Positions 53,205-61,646 of a stretch of 64,000 bases of DNA are shown one piece after another. Below the pieces are notes generated by a model, which ran no database searches, had not been told where the DNA came from, and saw nothing but the letters and a program-made list of their open reading frames with translations. The stretch comes from Faecalibacterium taiwanense. Its GTDB lineage: Bacteria; Bacillota; Clostridia; Oscillospirales; Ruminococcaceae. The stretch is taken from NCBI RefSeq assembly GCF_036632915.2, contig NZ_CP155552.1, positions 1,116,001 to 1,180,000 of the forward strand. The letters are read 5' to 3'. Every line of letters begins with the position of its first letter. Position 1 is the first letter of the stretch. A program made the translations under genes and the position numbers.

Positions 53205-54578
53205 ATGAATCGTATTTCTCGTCGTAATTTCCTGAAGGCGGCCGGCGTTGGCGCCGCTGCACTGGGTCTGGCTGCCTGCGGCGGCTCTTCCAGCTCCACC
53301 GCATCCAGCGTGGCATCCTCCACCGCCGCTTCTTCCGCAGCGGCGGCTGCAGACGTTACCATCAAGGTAGCCGCCATCGAGACCGGCTACGGCGCTGATA
53401 TGTGGAAGAAGGTCGCCGAGGCCTTTACCGCACAGACCGGCATCAAGGTGGACCTGACCACCGACAAAAAGCTGGAGGACGTCATCGGCCCCTCCATGCA
53501 GGGCGGCGACTACCCCGACGTTGTCCATCTGGCTACCGGCCGTGAAGCTGCTCTGACCGAGCAGTTCATCAAGGGCAACCTGATCGCCGACATCACCGAT
53601 GTGCTGAGCATGACCGTGCCCGGCGAGAGCAAAAAGGTGAGCGAGAAGATCGCCGGCGGCTTTACCGACACTTCCCTGACCAACCCCTACGGCGACGGCA
53701 AAACCTATCTGGCGCCCATGTTCTACAGCCCCTGCGGCCTGTTCTACAACGCCGGTTTCCTGAAGGAAAAGGGCTGGGACGTGCCCAAGACCTGGGACGA
53801 GATGTGGACACTGGGCGACAAGGCTGCCGCTGAGGGCACCTACCTGTTCACCTACCCCACCACCGGCTACTTCGACGCCTTCTTCTATGCGCTGATGTAC
53901 GCCGCAGGTGGCCCCGACTTCTTCAACAAGGCTACCCACTACGAAGAAGGCATCTGGGACACCCCCGAGGCAAAGACCTGCTTTGATATCGTGGCAAAGC
54001 TGGCTTCCTACACCAACCCCATCACCCCCGCACAGGCCAACGATCAGGACTTTACCCAGAACCAGCAGCTGGTGCTGGACAACAAGGCCCTGTTCATGCC
54101 CAACGGCACCTGGATCGTGGGCGAGATGGCCGAGGCTCCCCGGGCAGACGGCTTTGAGTGGGGCATGACCGCCCTGCCCGCTGTCAAGGCCGGCGGCGAT
54201 GGTTACAGCTACACCTGGTTCGAGCAGGCATGGATCCCCGCCGGTGCCGAGCATCAGGATGCCGCCAAGCAGTTCGTGGCTTACCTGTACAGCGACGAAG
54301 CCTGCAAGCTGTTTGCCGAGAGCGGCGCTATCCAGCCTGTGCTGGGCATCGCCGACAGTCTGGAAGGCGACAACAAGATGTTCTACTCCATCTACGACAA
54401 CGGCGCAAAGGCCGCCATGGGCAACTTTGCAGCCTTCAGTGCCATCCCCGGCGTGGAAGTGCGCACCGTGTTCTTCGACCCTGTCAACTCTCTGGTGTCC
54501 GGCAGCATGACCGAGCAGCAGTGGATCGACGGCATCAAGTCCGCCAGCGACCAGATGCGCGCCAACATCATCGAGTAA
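53205..54578 (+). CDS. Sugar ABC transporter solute-binding lipoprotein
   Basis: This 457-aa protein has an N-terminus MNRISRRNFLKAAGVGAA combining a Tat-like RR motif with lipobox LAAC (Cys near 25), then a Ser/Ala linker. The mature part is a family 1 binding protein (FTAQTGIKVDLTTDKKLEDV; YYPTTGYF-like aromatic patches; LFMPNGTWIVGEM). It would capture the disaccharide outside the cell. The start has GGAGG upstream. A strong hairpin after the gene probably allows more of this product than of the permeases. Confidence 0.9.
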   Translation: MNRISRRNFLKAAGVGAAALGLAACGGSSSSTASSVASSTAASSAAAAADVTIKVAAIETGYGADMWKKVAEAFTAQTGIKVDLTTDKKLEDVIGPSMQGGDYPDVVHLATGREAALTEQFIKGNLIADITDVLSMTVPGESKKVSEKIAGGFTDTSLTNPYGDGKTYLAPMFYSPCGLFYNAGFLKEKGWDVPKTWDEMWTLGDKAAAEGTYLFTYPTTGYFDAFFYALMYAAGGPDFFNKATHYEEGIWDTPEAKTCFDIVAKLASYTNPITPAQANDQDFTQNQQLVLDNKALFMPNGTWIVGEMAEAPRADGFEWGMTALPAVKAGGDGYSYTWFEQAWIPAGAEHQDAAKQFVAYLYSDEACKLFAESGAIQPVLGIADSLEGDNKMFYSIYDNGAKAAMGNFAAFSAIPGVEVRTVFFDPVNSLVSGSMTEQQWIDGIKSASDQMRANIIE

Positions 54579-54591
54579 TTAAGCCCTGCCC

Positions 54592-54625
54592 AGCGGGGGC
54601 GGTTTTTACCGCCTCCGCTTTTTTG
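54592..54625 (+). terminator. Intra-operon terminator/attenuator
   Basis: A 12-bp stem AGCGGGGGCGGT with ACCGCCTCCGCT, followed by T6, between the binding-protein and permease genes. Confidence 0.75.
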
Positions 54626-54665
54626 GGCTGTACAGTACCATCAAGAAAGGAGCGGTCAATCCCCT

Positions 54666-55550
54666 ATGAGAACGGATAAAAGCCGCAAACGGTTCGTATT
54701 CCTCTGTGTGGCACCGGCTACCATCCTGTTTTTCCTCTTTATGATCCTGCCCACCCTCAACGTGTTCCGCATGAGTTTGTATGAGCGGGGTGCCTATTCT
54801 CCCAACGAGACCTTTGTGGGGCTTAAAAACTTCCAGCATCTGCTGCGGGACGCCCAGTTCATCCGCTCCATGCAGAATATGATCCTGCTGGTGGTAACGG
54901 TCACCCTGATCACCTTCGCCTTTGCACTGGTATTTGCCGCCATCCTCACCCGGGAGAAGATCAAAGGACAGAACTTTTTCCGCATCATCTTCTATATCCC
55001 CAACATCCTGTCGGTGGTCGTCATCTCCGGCATCTTCTCTGCCATCTATAAGCCGGAAAACGGCATGCTGAACAGCATCATCGGTCTGTTCCGCAACATG
55101 AGCGACCCCATTTTGTGGAAGGGTGAAAAGCTGGTCATTCCCTCCATCATCATTGCCATGGTGTGGCAGGCCATCGGCTACTACATGGTCATGTATATGG
55201 CCTCCATGTCTGCCGTGCCCATCAGCCTGTACGAGAGCGCCAATCTGGACGGTGCCGGGCGGCTGACCCAGTTCTTCCAGATCACCATCCCCCTCATCTG
55301 GACGAATATCCGCACCACTTTGACCTTCTTCATCATCTCCACCATCAACATGGCCTTCCTCTTCGTCAAGGCCATGACAAGCGGCGGCCCCAACGGCGCA
55401 TCGGATGTGGCGCTAAGCTATATGTACAGCCAGAAGGACGCCGGTCTTTACGGTTACAGCATGGCCATCGGCGTGGTAATCTTCCTGTTCTCGTTTGCCC
55501 TGTCCGCCTGTGTCAACAAGGTCACCAACCGCGATACGCTGGAATTTTAA
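54666..55550 (+). CDS. Sugar ABC transporter permease (MalF/LacF type)
   Basis: This 294-aa protein has six membrane segments and the cytoplasmic EAA loop YESANLDGAGRLTQFFQITI (about 195-214). It follows the usual pattern of CUT1 permeases (FFRIIFYIPNILSVVVISGI). No ATPase gene lies in the locus; a shared MsmK-type ATPase elsewhere is likely, as is common for CUT1 systems. Confidence 0.93.
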   Translation: MRTDKSRKRFVFLCVAPATILFFLFMILPTLNVFRMSLYERGAYSPNETFVGLKNFQHLLRDAQFIRSMQNMILLVVTVTLITFAFALVFAAILTREKIKGQNFFRIIFYIPNILSVVVISGIFSAIYKPENGMLNSIIGLFRNMSDPILWKGEKLVIPSIIIAMVWQAIGYYMVMYMASMSAVPISLYESANLDGAGRLTQFFQITIPLIWTNIRTTLTFFIISTINMAFLFVKAMTSGGPNGASDVALSYMYSQKDAGLYGYSMAIGVVIFLFSFALSACVNKVTNRDTLEF

Positions 55551-55562
55551 GGAGGGAAGAAG

Positions 55563-56459
55563 ATGCAGAATACCACCGAAAAATCTTCCCGCTCTGCGGA
55601 AGGTCTGTACAAGTTTTTCATCTATTTTGTGCTGGTTCTGCTGGCCGTTACCATCATCGTGCCGGTGGCATGGGTGTTCATGGCCTCCATCAAGCAGAAT
55701 GCAGAGTTCTACGGCAACCCGTGGGCACTGCCCGCCGGGTTCTACTGGCAGAACTTTGTCAACGCATGGAACGGCGCGAAAATGGGCGAATATATGCTCA
55801 ACTCGGTCATCGTCACCGCGCTGGCGCTGGCGCTGCTGCTGGTCGTTGCCCTGCCCGCCGCCTACTGCCTGTCCCGCTTTCACTTCAAGGGGTGCAAGGT
55901 GCTGAACACCCTGTTCATGGCGGGCTTGTTCATCAACGTGAACTATATCGTGGTGCCCATCTTCCTGATGCTGCGGGACGGCGATGTGTGGCTGAAAGGC
56001 CATTTCGGCAGCGGCTTTCTGCTGAACAATCTGGTGGTGCTGGCGGTGGTGTACGCCGCCACCGCGCTGCCCTTTACCATCTACCTGCTGTCGGGCTACT
56101 TTGCCACCCTGCCCCACGATTTTGAGGAGGCCGCCTACATCGACGGTGCAAGCTACTTTTCCACCATGACCCGCATCATCTTCCCCATGGCAAAGCCCTC
56201 CATCATCACCATTATCCTGTTCAACTTCCTGTCCTTCTGGAACGAGTATATCATCTCCATGACCCTGATGAGCTCCACCAAGGCACCCCGCACCCTGCCG
56301 GTCGGTCTTTTGAACCTGATGCAGGCGCAGCAGAGCGCCGCCCAGTACGGCACGATGTATGCAGGTCTTGTGCTGGTAATGCTGCCCACCCTGATTTTGT
56401 ACATCTGCGTGCAGCGGCAGCTGACGCAGGGCATGACCGTGGGCGGCCTGAAAGGTTAA
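55563..56459 (+). CDS. Sugar ABC transporter permease (MalG/LacG type)
   Basis: This 298-aa partner permease has six helices and the EAA loop EEAAYIDGASYFSTMTRIIF (about 191-210). Its C-terminal end is GLVLVMLPTLILYICVQRQL plus TQGMTVGGLKG. It starts 12 bp after the first permease, with AAGGAGG upstream. Confidence 0.94.
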   Translation: MQNTTEKSSRSAEGLYKFFIYFVLVLLAVTIIVPVAWVFMASIKQNAEFYGNPWALPAGFYWQNFVNAWNGAKMGEYMLNSVIVTALALALLLVVALPAAYCLSRFHFKGCKVLNTLFMAGLFINVNYIVVPIFLMLRDGDVWLKGHFGSGFLLNNLVVLAVVYAATALPFTIYLLSGYFATLPHDFEEAAYIDGASYFSTMTRIIFPMAKPSIITIILFNFLSFWNEYIISMTLMSSTKAPRTLPVGLLNLMQAQQSAAQYGTMYAGLVLVMLPTLILYICVQRQLTQGMTVGGLKG

Positions 56460-56470
56460 GGTGACAAACG

Positions 56471-56659
56471 ATGAAAGCATACTGGAAAAACCATCCCGCC
56501 CTGCGCATGGTCCTGATGCTGGTGCTGTTCGTGCTGGCACTGGTGCTGGTGGTGTCCGGCTGGAAAATGACCGGACAGCTGGCAGGGCTTGGCATCATGC
56601 TGGTGGGCGTAGCGCTGCTGCTGGCTGTGCTGGCGCTGTATAACGCCGCCTACGATTGA
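56471..56659 (+). CDS. Small two-helix membrane protein
   Basis: This 62-aa protein (MKAYWKNHPALRMVLMLVLF...) has two hydrophobic helices joined by SGWKMTGQLAGLG. It lies in the operon between the MalG-type permease (12 bp) and the phosphorylase (39 bp). It resembles the small DUF6903-like proteins that accompany sugar ABC operons in this group, an identification from memory. It may assist the transporter; there is no direct evidence. Confidence 0.65.
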   Translation: MKAYWKNHPALRMVLMLVLFVLALVLVVSGWKMTGQLAGLGIMLVGVALLLAVLALYNAAYD

Positions 56660-56698
56660 TCCCCTACGATTCAAAGAGAGGCAAAAGGAGAGTTTCCC

Positions 56699-58858
56699 AT
56701 GGATGAAATAAGAAAGACCGGGCGCGTGACCATTCCCACAGACCTGGACGTTGTGCCCGAAACGCTGGAGATCTTAAAAAAGTGGGGTGCTGATGCCATC
56801 CGCGACTGCGACGGCACCGACTTCCCGCAACAGCTCAAGAATGCGGACGCCAAGATCTACTCCACCTACTATACCACCCGCAAGGACAACGCATGGGCAA
56901 AGGCAAACCCGGACGAGGTACAGCAGTGCTACATCATGACCGGCTTTTACACCGCCCCCGGCGACACCGTGACCATCCCGCTGATGAAGGGCATCAGCCC
57001 GGAGCTGATGCAGGTGAACACCAACGACGACATCACCCGCTGGTGGGAGGTCATGGATCGAACCACCGGTCAGCCCGTGCCGCCGGAGCAGTGGAGTTAC
57101 GCCGACGGCAGTGTGACCGTACAGGCCGTACCGTTCCATGAGTATACCGTCAGTTTTCTGGCTTACCTCATCTGGGACCCGGTGCATATGTACAACGCTA
57201 CCACCAACGGCTGGACGAATTTTGAGCACCAGATCACCTTTGACGTGCGTCAGCCCAAGACCCACAAGTATTCCATGGAGCGCCTGCGCAAGTTCATTGC
57301 AGAGCACCCCTATGTAAACGTCATCCGCTACACCACCTTCTTCCACCAGTTCACCCTGATCTTCGACGAGCTGAAGCGGGAGAAGTTCGTGGACTGGTAT
57401 GGATACTCTGCTTCGGTCAGCCCTTATATCCTCAACCAGTTTGAGCAGGAAGTGGGCTACAAGTTCCGCCCGGAGTACATCATCGATCAGGGCTACTACA
57501 ACAACCAGTATCGGGTGCCCAGCAAGGAATTTCGGGATTTTCAGGCCTTCCAGCGCCGCGAGGTGGCAAAGCTTGCCAAGGAGATGGTGGATATCACCCA
57601 CGCGTGCGGGTGCGAAGCCATGATGTTCCTCGGCGATCACTGGATCGGCACCGAACCTTTCATGCCGGAGTTCAAGACCATCGGACTGGATGCCGTAGTG
57701 GGCAGCGTGGGCAACGGCTCCACCCTGCGCCTGATCTCTGACATTGAGGGCGTGAAGTACACCGAGGGCCGTTTCCTGCCGTACTTCTTCCCCGACACCT
57801 TCCACGAGGGCGGCGACCCGGTGCGGGAAGCCAAGGAGAACTGGGTTACAGCCCGCCGCGCTATCCTGCGCAAGCCCATCGACCGCATCGGCTATGGCGG
57901 CTATCTGAAACTGGCCTTGCAGTTCCCGGAGTTCGTGGACTACGTGGAGAGCGTCTGCAACGAGTTCCGCGAACTGTACGAGAACATCAAGGGCACCACA
58001 CCCTACTGTGTCAAGCGGGTGGCCGTGCTGAACTGTTGGGGTAAAATGCGGGCTTGGGGCTGTCACATGGTGCATCACGCCCTCTATTACAAGCAGAACT
58101 ATAGCTATGCCGGTGTCATTGAGATGCTGTCCGGTGCGCCCTTTGATGTGAAGTTTATCAGCTTTGAGGATATCAAGAACGACCCGCATCTGCTGGATTC
58201 GTTGGATGTCATTATCAATGTCGGCGATGCCGACACCGCACACACCGGCGGCATCTGGTGGGAAGATCCGGAGATCTCCTCCGCTATCCGCAAGTTCGTC
58301 TGGAACGGCGGCGGCTTTATCGGCGTGGGTGAGCCTTCCGGTCACCCGTATCAGGGGCACATTTTCCAACTTGCCACTGTGTTGGGCGTGGAGGAGGAAA
58401 ACGGCTTCACCCTGAACTACGACAAATACAACTGGGAGGAGCACCCGGACCACTTTATCTTGCAGGACGCCGACCAACCCGTGGACTTTGGCGAGGGCAA
58501 GAGGAATATTTATGCGCTGGAAGGCACCGAAGTGCTGGTGCAGCGAAACAAAGAAGTGCAGATGGCGGCACACGACTTCGGCAAGGGTCGTGCCGTGTAC
58601 ATCAGCGGTGTGCCTTACAGTTTTGCCAACAGCCGTACCCTTTACCGCGCTATCCTGTGGAGTGCCCACAGCGAGGAGGAGCTGCATACATGGTTCAGCT
58701 CCAACTACAACGTGGAGGTGCACGCCTACGTCAAAAACGGCAAGTACTGCGTGGTGAACAACACCTACGAGCCGCAGGACACCACCGTTTACACCACAGA
58801 CGGCAGCAGCTTTGCTCTGCATCTGGATGCCAACGAGATCAAGTGGTATGAGATCTAA
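56699..58858 (+). CDS. gnpA: 1,3-beta-galactosyl-N-acetylhexosamine phosphorylase (GH112)
   Basis: This 719-aa cytoplasmic enzyme cleaves Gal-beta-1,3-GlcNAc or Gal-beta-1,3-GalNAc with phosphate to Gal-1-P and the free HexNAc. The full length matches GH112. Typical segments are TGRVTIPTDLDVVPETLEIL, DAIRDCDGTDFP (candidate acid Asp), FEHQITFDVRQPKTHKYSME, CEAMMFLGDHWIGTEPF and GGFIGVGEPSGHPYQGHIFQ. Galactosyl-rhamnose phosphorylases are close relatives; the neighbouring NahK-like kinase argues for HexNAc substrates from mucin or milk glycans. GGCAAAAGGAG precedes the ATG. Confidence 0.93.
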   Translation: MDEIRKTGRVTIPTDLDVVPETLEILKKWGADAIRDCDGTDFPQQLKNADAKIYSTYYTTRKDNAWAKANPDEVQQCYIMTGFYTAPGDTVTIPLMKGISPELMQVNTNDDITRWWEVMDRTTGQPVPPEQWSYADGSVTVQAVPFHEYTVSFLAYLIWDPVHMYNATTNGWTNFEHQITFDVRQPKTHKYSMERLRKFIAEHPYVNVIRYTTFFHQFTLIFDELKREKFVDWYGYSASVSPYILNQFEQEVGYKFRPEYIIDQGYYNNQYRVPSKEFRDFQAFQRREVAKLAKEMVDITHACGCEAMMFLGDHWIGTEPFMPEFKTIGLDAVVGSVGNGSTLRLISDIEGVKYTEGRFLPYFFPDTFHEGGDPVREAKENWVTARRAILRKPIDRIGYGGYLKLALQFPEFVDYVESVCNEFRELYENIKGTTPYCVKRVAVLNCWGKMRAWGCHMVHHALYYKQNYSYAGVIEMLSGAPFDVKFISFEDIKNDPHLLDSLDVIINVGDADTAHTGGIWWEDPEISSAIRKFVWNGGGFIGVGEPSGHPYQGHIFQLATVLGVEEENGFTLNYDKYNWEEHPDHFILQDADQPVDFGEGKRNIYALEGTEVLVQRNKEVQMAAHDFGKGRAVYISGVPYSFANSRTLYRAILWSAHSEEELHTWFSSNYNVEVHAYVKNGKYCVVNNTYEPQDTTVYTTDGSSFALHLDANEIKWYEI

Positions 58859-58877
58859 GTTCTCCTTTTCATAAACG

Positions 58878-58922
58878 AACACAACGGGCAGCTCTGTTAT
58901 CAGAGCCGCCCGTTGTGTTTGC
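58878..58922 (+). terminator. Terminator of the GH112 operon
   Basis: An almost perfect 19-bp stem (58878-58896 with 58901-58920). Confidence 0.85.
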
Positions 58923-59005
58923 TGTATCTGCCGATAACTCAACCTGTGTCAATCGAACGCTGCAATGGAGATGGCTGGAAACGCAGAAATTCAGTAATGC
59001 GAGCG

Positions 59006-59740
59006 TAATAGACCTGCAGAAAAAAGAAACTGCCCGCGCAAGTATGCGTAAGATGGTGAAGCACTTGCTGAAAAAATATAAGTATGCGCCAACGTCAAGC
59101 GGCGCAAGGGCTGCAACAAAAAGACCGTGCAGAAGGACTGGCTGGAAGATCTAGTCGTCCGGGAGACCATGAAGCTGATTCAGGACGAAGCGGTAATCGA
59201 CAAAATCGTTCAACTGGTCATGGATGTCCAGAATCAGGAAAACACCACGATCCCGCTGCTGGAAAAGCAACTGCGAGAGGTCAACAAAAAGCTGGACAAC
59301 CTGATGAAGGCGATCGAGGACGGCTTGTACACCCGGACAACGAAAGAACGTCTGGAAGCTTTGGAAATCCAAAAGGATGAGCTGACTGCAAAAATCGCAG
59401 ATGAAAAGTTGAAGAAGCCCAGCTTCAATGAGGATTTCATCCGATTCTGGCTGATGAAATTTAGAAAGTTCGATATTTCGCAGAAAAAGCAACGAAAAGC
59501 GTTGATTGGAATTTTTGTCAATGCCATTTTTCTGTACGATGATCGGATGCTGCTCACGTTCAACTACAAGGATGGCACCCAAATCGTCCGATTTGAGGAC
59601 ACTTTGACCGCTGATTGCGGAGAAAAAAGTTTGCGTTTGCGAAGCAACGAAAGCCCCAGTGGAGCTTTTGAGCAACAAAACGGTCTTGCGCAAGCAAGAT
59701 GGAGGGGCCTTGCCCCGACAAGTTCGGATTTGTCCAGCTC
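59006..59740 (+). pseudogene. Scar: hsdR 3' end fused to serine-recombinase 3' end
   Basis: 59013-59083 match 23214-23285 (hsdR C-terminus: KKETARASMRKMVKHLLKKYK) nearly base for base. At AAGTAT|GCGCC the sequence switches to match 25449-26108 of the serine recombinase (CANVKRRKGC onward, with the coiled coil). The match includes its repeat copy and ends at CTCTGCTGG. About 2.16 kb present between these points in the island is missing. ATG/other starts such as 59127 could give a partial product, but catalytic domains are absent. The copies differ at scattered third positions, so the event is not recent or derives from a related element. Confidence 0.88.
59632..59725 (+). repeat. Palindromic repeat, copy D (in the scar)
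   Basis: Same structure as copy C, with GGAGCTT instead of GGGGCTT in the first hairpin. Inherited as part of the duplicated recombinase end. Confidence 0.85.
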
Positions 59741-59746
59741 TGCTGG

Positions 59747-59845
59747 GACTGGATCGTGCGGTATTGCCTGGAACACAAAATCTATAACATCAATCAGGTC
59801 AATACGCTGCTGTTTGAATACGATCAGGAACAGCTGGGTGCGTGA
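59747..59845 (+). pseudogene. 3' remnant of an unidentified gene
   Basis: In the frame starting at 59747, 32 codons (DWIVRYCLEHKIYNINQVNT and LLFEYDQEQLGA) end at TGA 59843-59845 with protein-like composition. They begin exactly where homology to the island recombinase stops, so they are probably the tail of the gene into which the element had inserted. Family not recognised. Confidence 0.45.
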
Positions 59846-59935
59846 TTTGTCGCCTGCCCGTTGACCTTTTGCCCTCCGGTTTGTGGTATCCTTTTGCCAA
59901 CGAAAGCGATACACCACAAAACGGAGGGCATTATT

Positions 59936-60595
59936 ATGAAGAAAAATCTTACCGAGCTTGTTTTCATTCTGGACCGCAGCGGTTCCATGGGCGGGCTGGA
60001 GCAGGATACCATCGGCGGGTTCAATGCTATGTTGACCCGGCAGAAGGAGCAGGAGGGCGAGGCCAATGTGACCACGATCCTGTTCGACCATGAGGTGCAG
60101 CTGCTGCACGACCGTTTTCCGCTGAAGGCTGTTGCGCCGCTGACCGAAAAGGACTACTACGTCCGGGGCTGCACGGCGCTGCTGGACGCCATTGGCTACG
60201 GCGTGGAGAAGATGGTGAACATTCAGCGCCATCTGCCGGAGAGTGAGCGCGCCGAAAAGGTCATCTTTGTCATTACCACGGACGGGCTGGAAAACGCCAG
60301 CAAACGGTTTAGCTATGAGAAGATCCGCCGGATGATCGAGCGGGAAAAAGAGCAGTACGGCTGGGAGTTCCTGTTCCTTGGTGCTAACATGGACGCCGTG
60401 AAGGAAGCTGCCCGCTTCGGCATCTCGTCCGACCGGGCTGTGCGGTTTGAGAATGACGCACAGGGCGTGGCGGTCAACTACCACGTTGTTAGCGAGACAG
60501 TCTCCCGGATGCGGGAAGCACCCTGCTGCGCGTCCATCGGCGCAGAGTGGAAAGAACAAATCGAAGCTGATTTCCAGAAGCGGCATCATAGGTAA
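59936..60595 (+). CDS. VWA domain protein
   Basis: This 219-aa protein is a single von Willebrand factor A domain. The MIDAS motif is FILDRSGSMGG (DxSxS), with T in VRGCTALLDAIG and D in VITTDGLENAS. No membrane segment is present, so it is cytoplasmic. The ATG at 59936 follows GGAGGGC. It ends 14 bp before an ADP-ribosylglycohydrolase gene, and the two are likely co-expressed. Metal-dependent protein binding is expected; the partner is unknown. Confidence 0.9.
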   Translation: MKKNLTELVFILDRSGSMGGLEQDTIGGFNAMLTRQKEQEGEANVTTILFDHEVQLLHDRFPLKAVAPLTEKDYYVRGCTALLDAIGYGVEKMVNIQRHLPESERAEKVIFVITTDGLENASKRFSYEKIRRMIEREKEQYGWEFLFLGANMDAVKEAARFGISSDRAVRFENDAQGVAVNYHVVSETVSRMREAPCCASIGAEWKEQIEADFQKRHHR

Positions 60596-60609
60596 GGGAG
60601 GAAACAGCC

Positions 60610-61413
60610 ATGTTAGGAGCAATTTTGGGTGACATCGTGGGCAGTCCCTATGAATTTGACCACAACAATTACAAGCACAAGGATTTTCCGCTGCTGAGCG
60701 AGAAATCGCACTTCACCGATGATACCGTCATGACCGCTGCGGTGGCAGTTGGTCTGATTGACGGAAAGGGTCTGCCGGAGAGAACATTTTGTGCAGTGCA
60801 GCATGAAATGCGGCTCTGGGGCCGTAAATATCCCCATGCCGGTTACGGCGGGATGTTCCGCCGGTGGCTGCACGCAGAAAATCCGAATCCCTATGGCAGT
60901 TTCGGTAACGGCTCGGCTATGCGGGTGTCGGCAGCGGGCTGGCTGTTCGATACGCTGGACAAAACGCTGGAAATGGCAAAAGTGACCGCTGAAGTCACCC
61001 ACAACCACCCGGAGGGCATCAAGGGCGCACAGGCCACGGCGGCAGCAATTTTTCTGGCTCGTACCGGCCACAGCAAGCCGGAGATCAAGCGGTATGTGGA
61101 GCAGACCTTCGGTTATGACCTGAACCGTACCTGCGATGAAATTCGGCCGACCTATCATCATGTGGAGACCTGTCAGGAAACTGTGCCGGAAGCAATCATT
61201 GCTTTTCTGGAAAGCGTCAGTTTTGAGGATGCACTTCGCAATGCGGTCTCTCTGGGCGGCGACAGCGACACCCTTGCCTGCATCACCGGCGGCATTGCCG
61301 AAGCTTTTTACGGGATGCCGCAGGAACTGCGGGACGAGACTTTGAAACGTCTGCCGGAGGATATCCGGGAAGCATATGAACTGTTGTGCTTCATGATTGC
61401 CAAGATGATATAA
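60610..61413 (+). CDS. ADP-ribosylglycohydrolase family protein
   Basis: This 267-aa protein has the DraG/ARH features: GAILGDIVGSPYEF, the metal ligands in FTDDTVMTAAVAVGL, GNGSAMRVSAAGW and, at the end, AVSLGGDSDTLACITGGIAE (GGDSDT motif). It removes ADP-ribose from arginine or other acceptors. No ADP-ribosyltransferase lies nearby. GGGAGG is upstream of the ATG. Confidence 0.94.
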   Translation: MLGAILGDIVGSPYEFDHNNYKHKDFPLLSEKSHFTDDTVMTAAVAVGLIDGKGLPERTFCAVQHEMRLWGRKYPHAGYGGMFRRWLHAENPNPYGSFGNGSAMRVSAAGWLFDTLDKTLEMAKVTAEVTHNHPEGIKGAQATAAAIFLARTGHSKPEIKRYVEQTFGYDLNRTCDEIRPTYHHVETCQETVPEAIIAFLESVSFEDALRNAVSLGGDSDTLACITGGIAEAFYGMPQELRDETLKRLPEDIREAYELLCFMIAKMI

Positions 61414-61484
61414 AATGCGATGATGCGACTGAATTTTGAAAAGATTGCATAGGATTTTATAAAAGTATTATTCTTTCATGAATT

Positions 61485-61511
61485 TTAGCACTCTTCTATT
61501 GACACTGCTAA
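61485..61511 (+). promoter_or_regulatory. CIRCE-like HrcA operator
   Basis: TTAGCACTC - 9 nt - CACTGCTAA. The left arm is perfect to the CIRCE consensus; the right arm matches 7 of 9. It lies upstream of the hsp20 gene, which suggests repression by HrcA. Confidence 0.65.
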
Positions 61512-61646
61512 TGAACGGTGCTATAACAGTGGCGTGCTCAGGAGGAAGGGCAAAAGGAGAGCCGCGAGGCTCCCCGGAAAGCCCTTCTGAATGGACGCTT
61601 CAGATTTTTTGCCCCGACCCGAACGCCGGGATTGGAGGAATGATTT

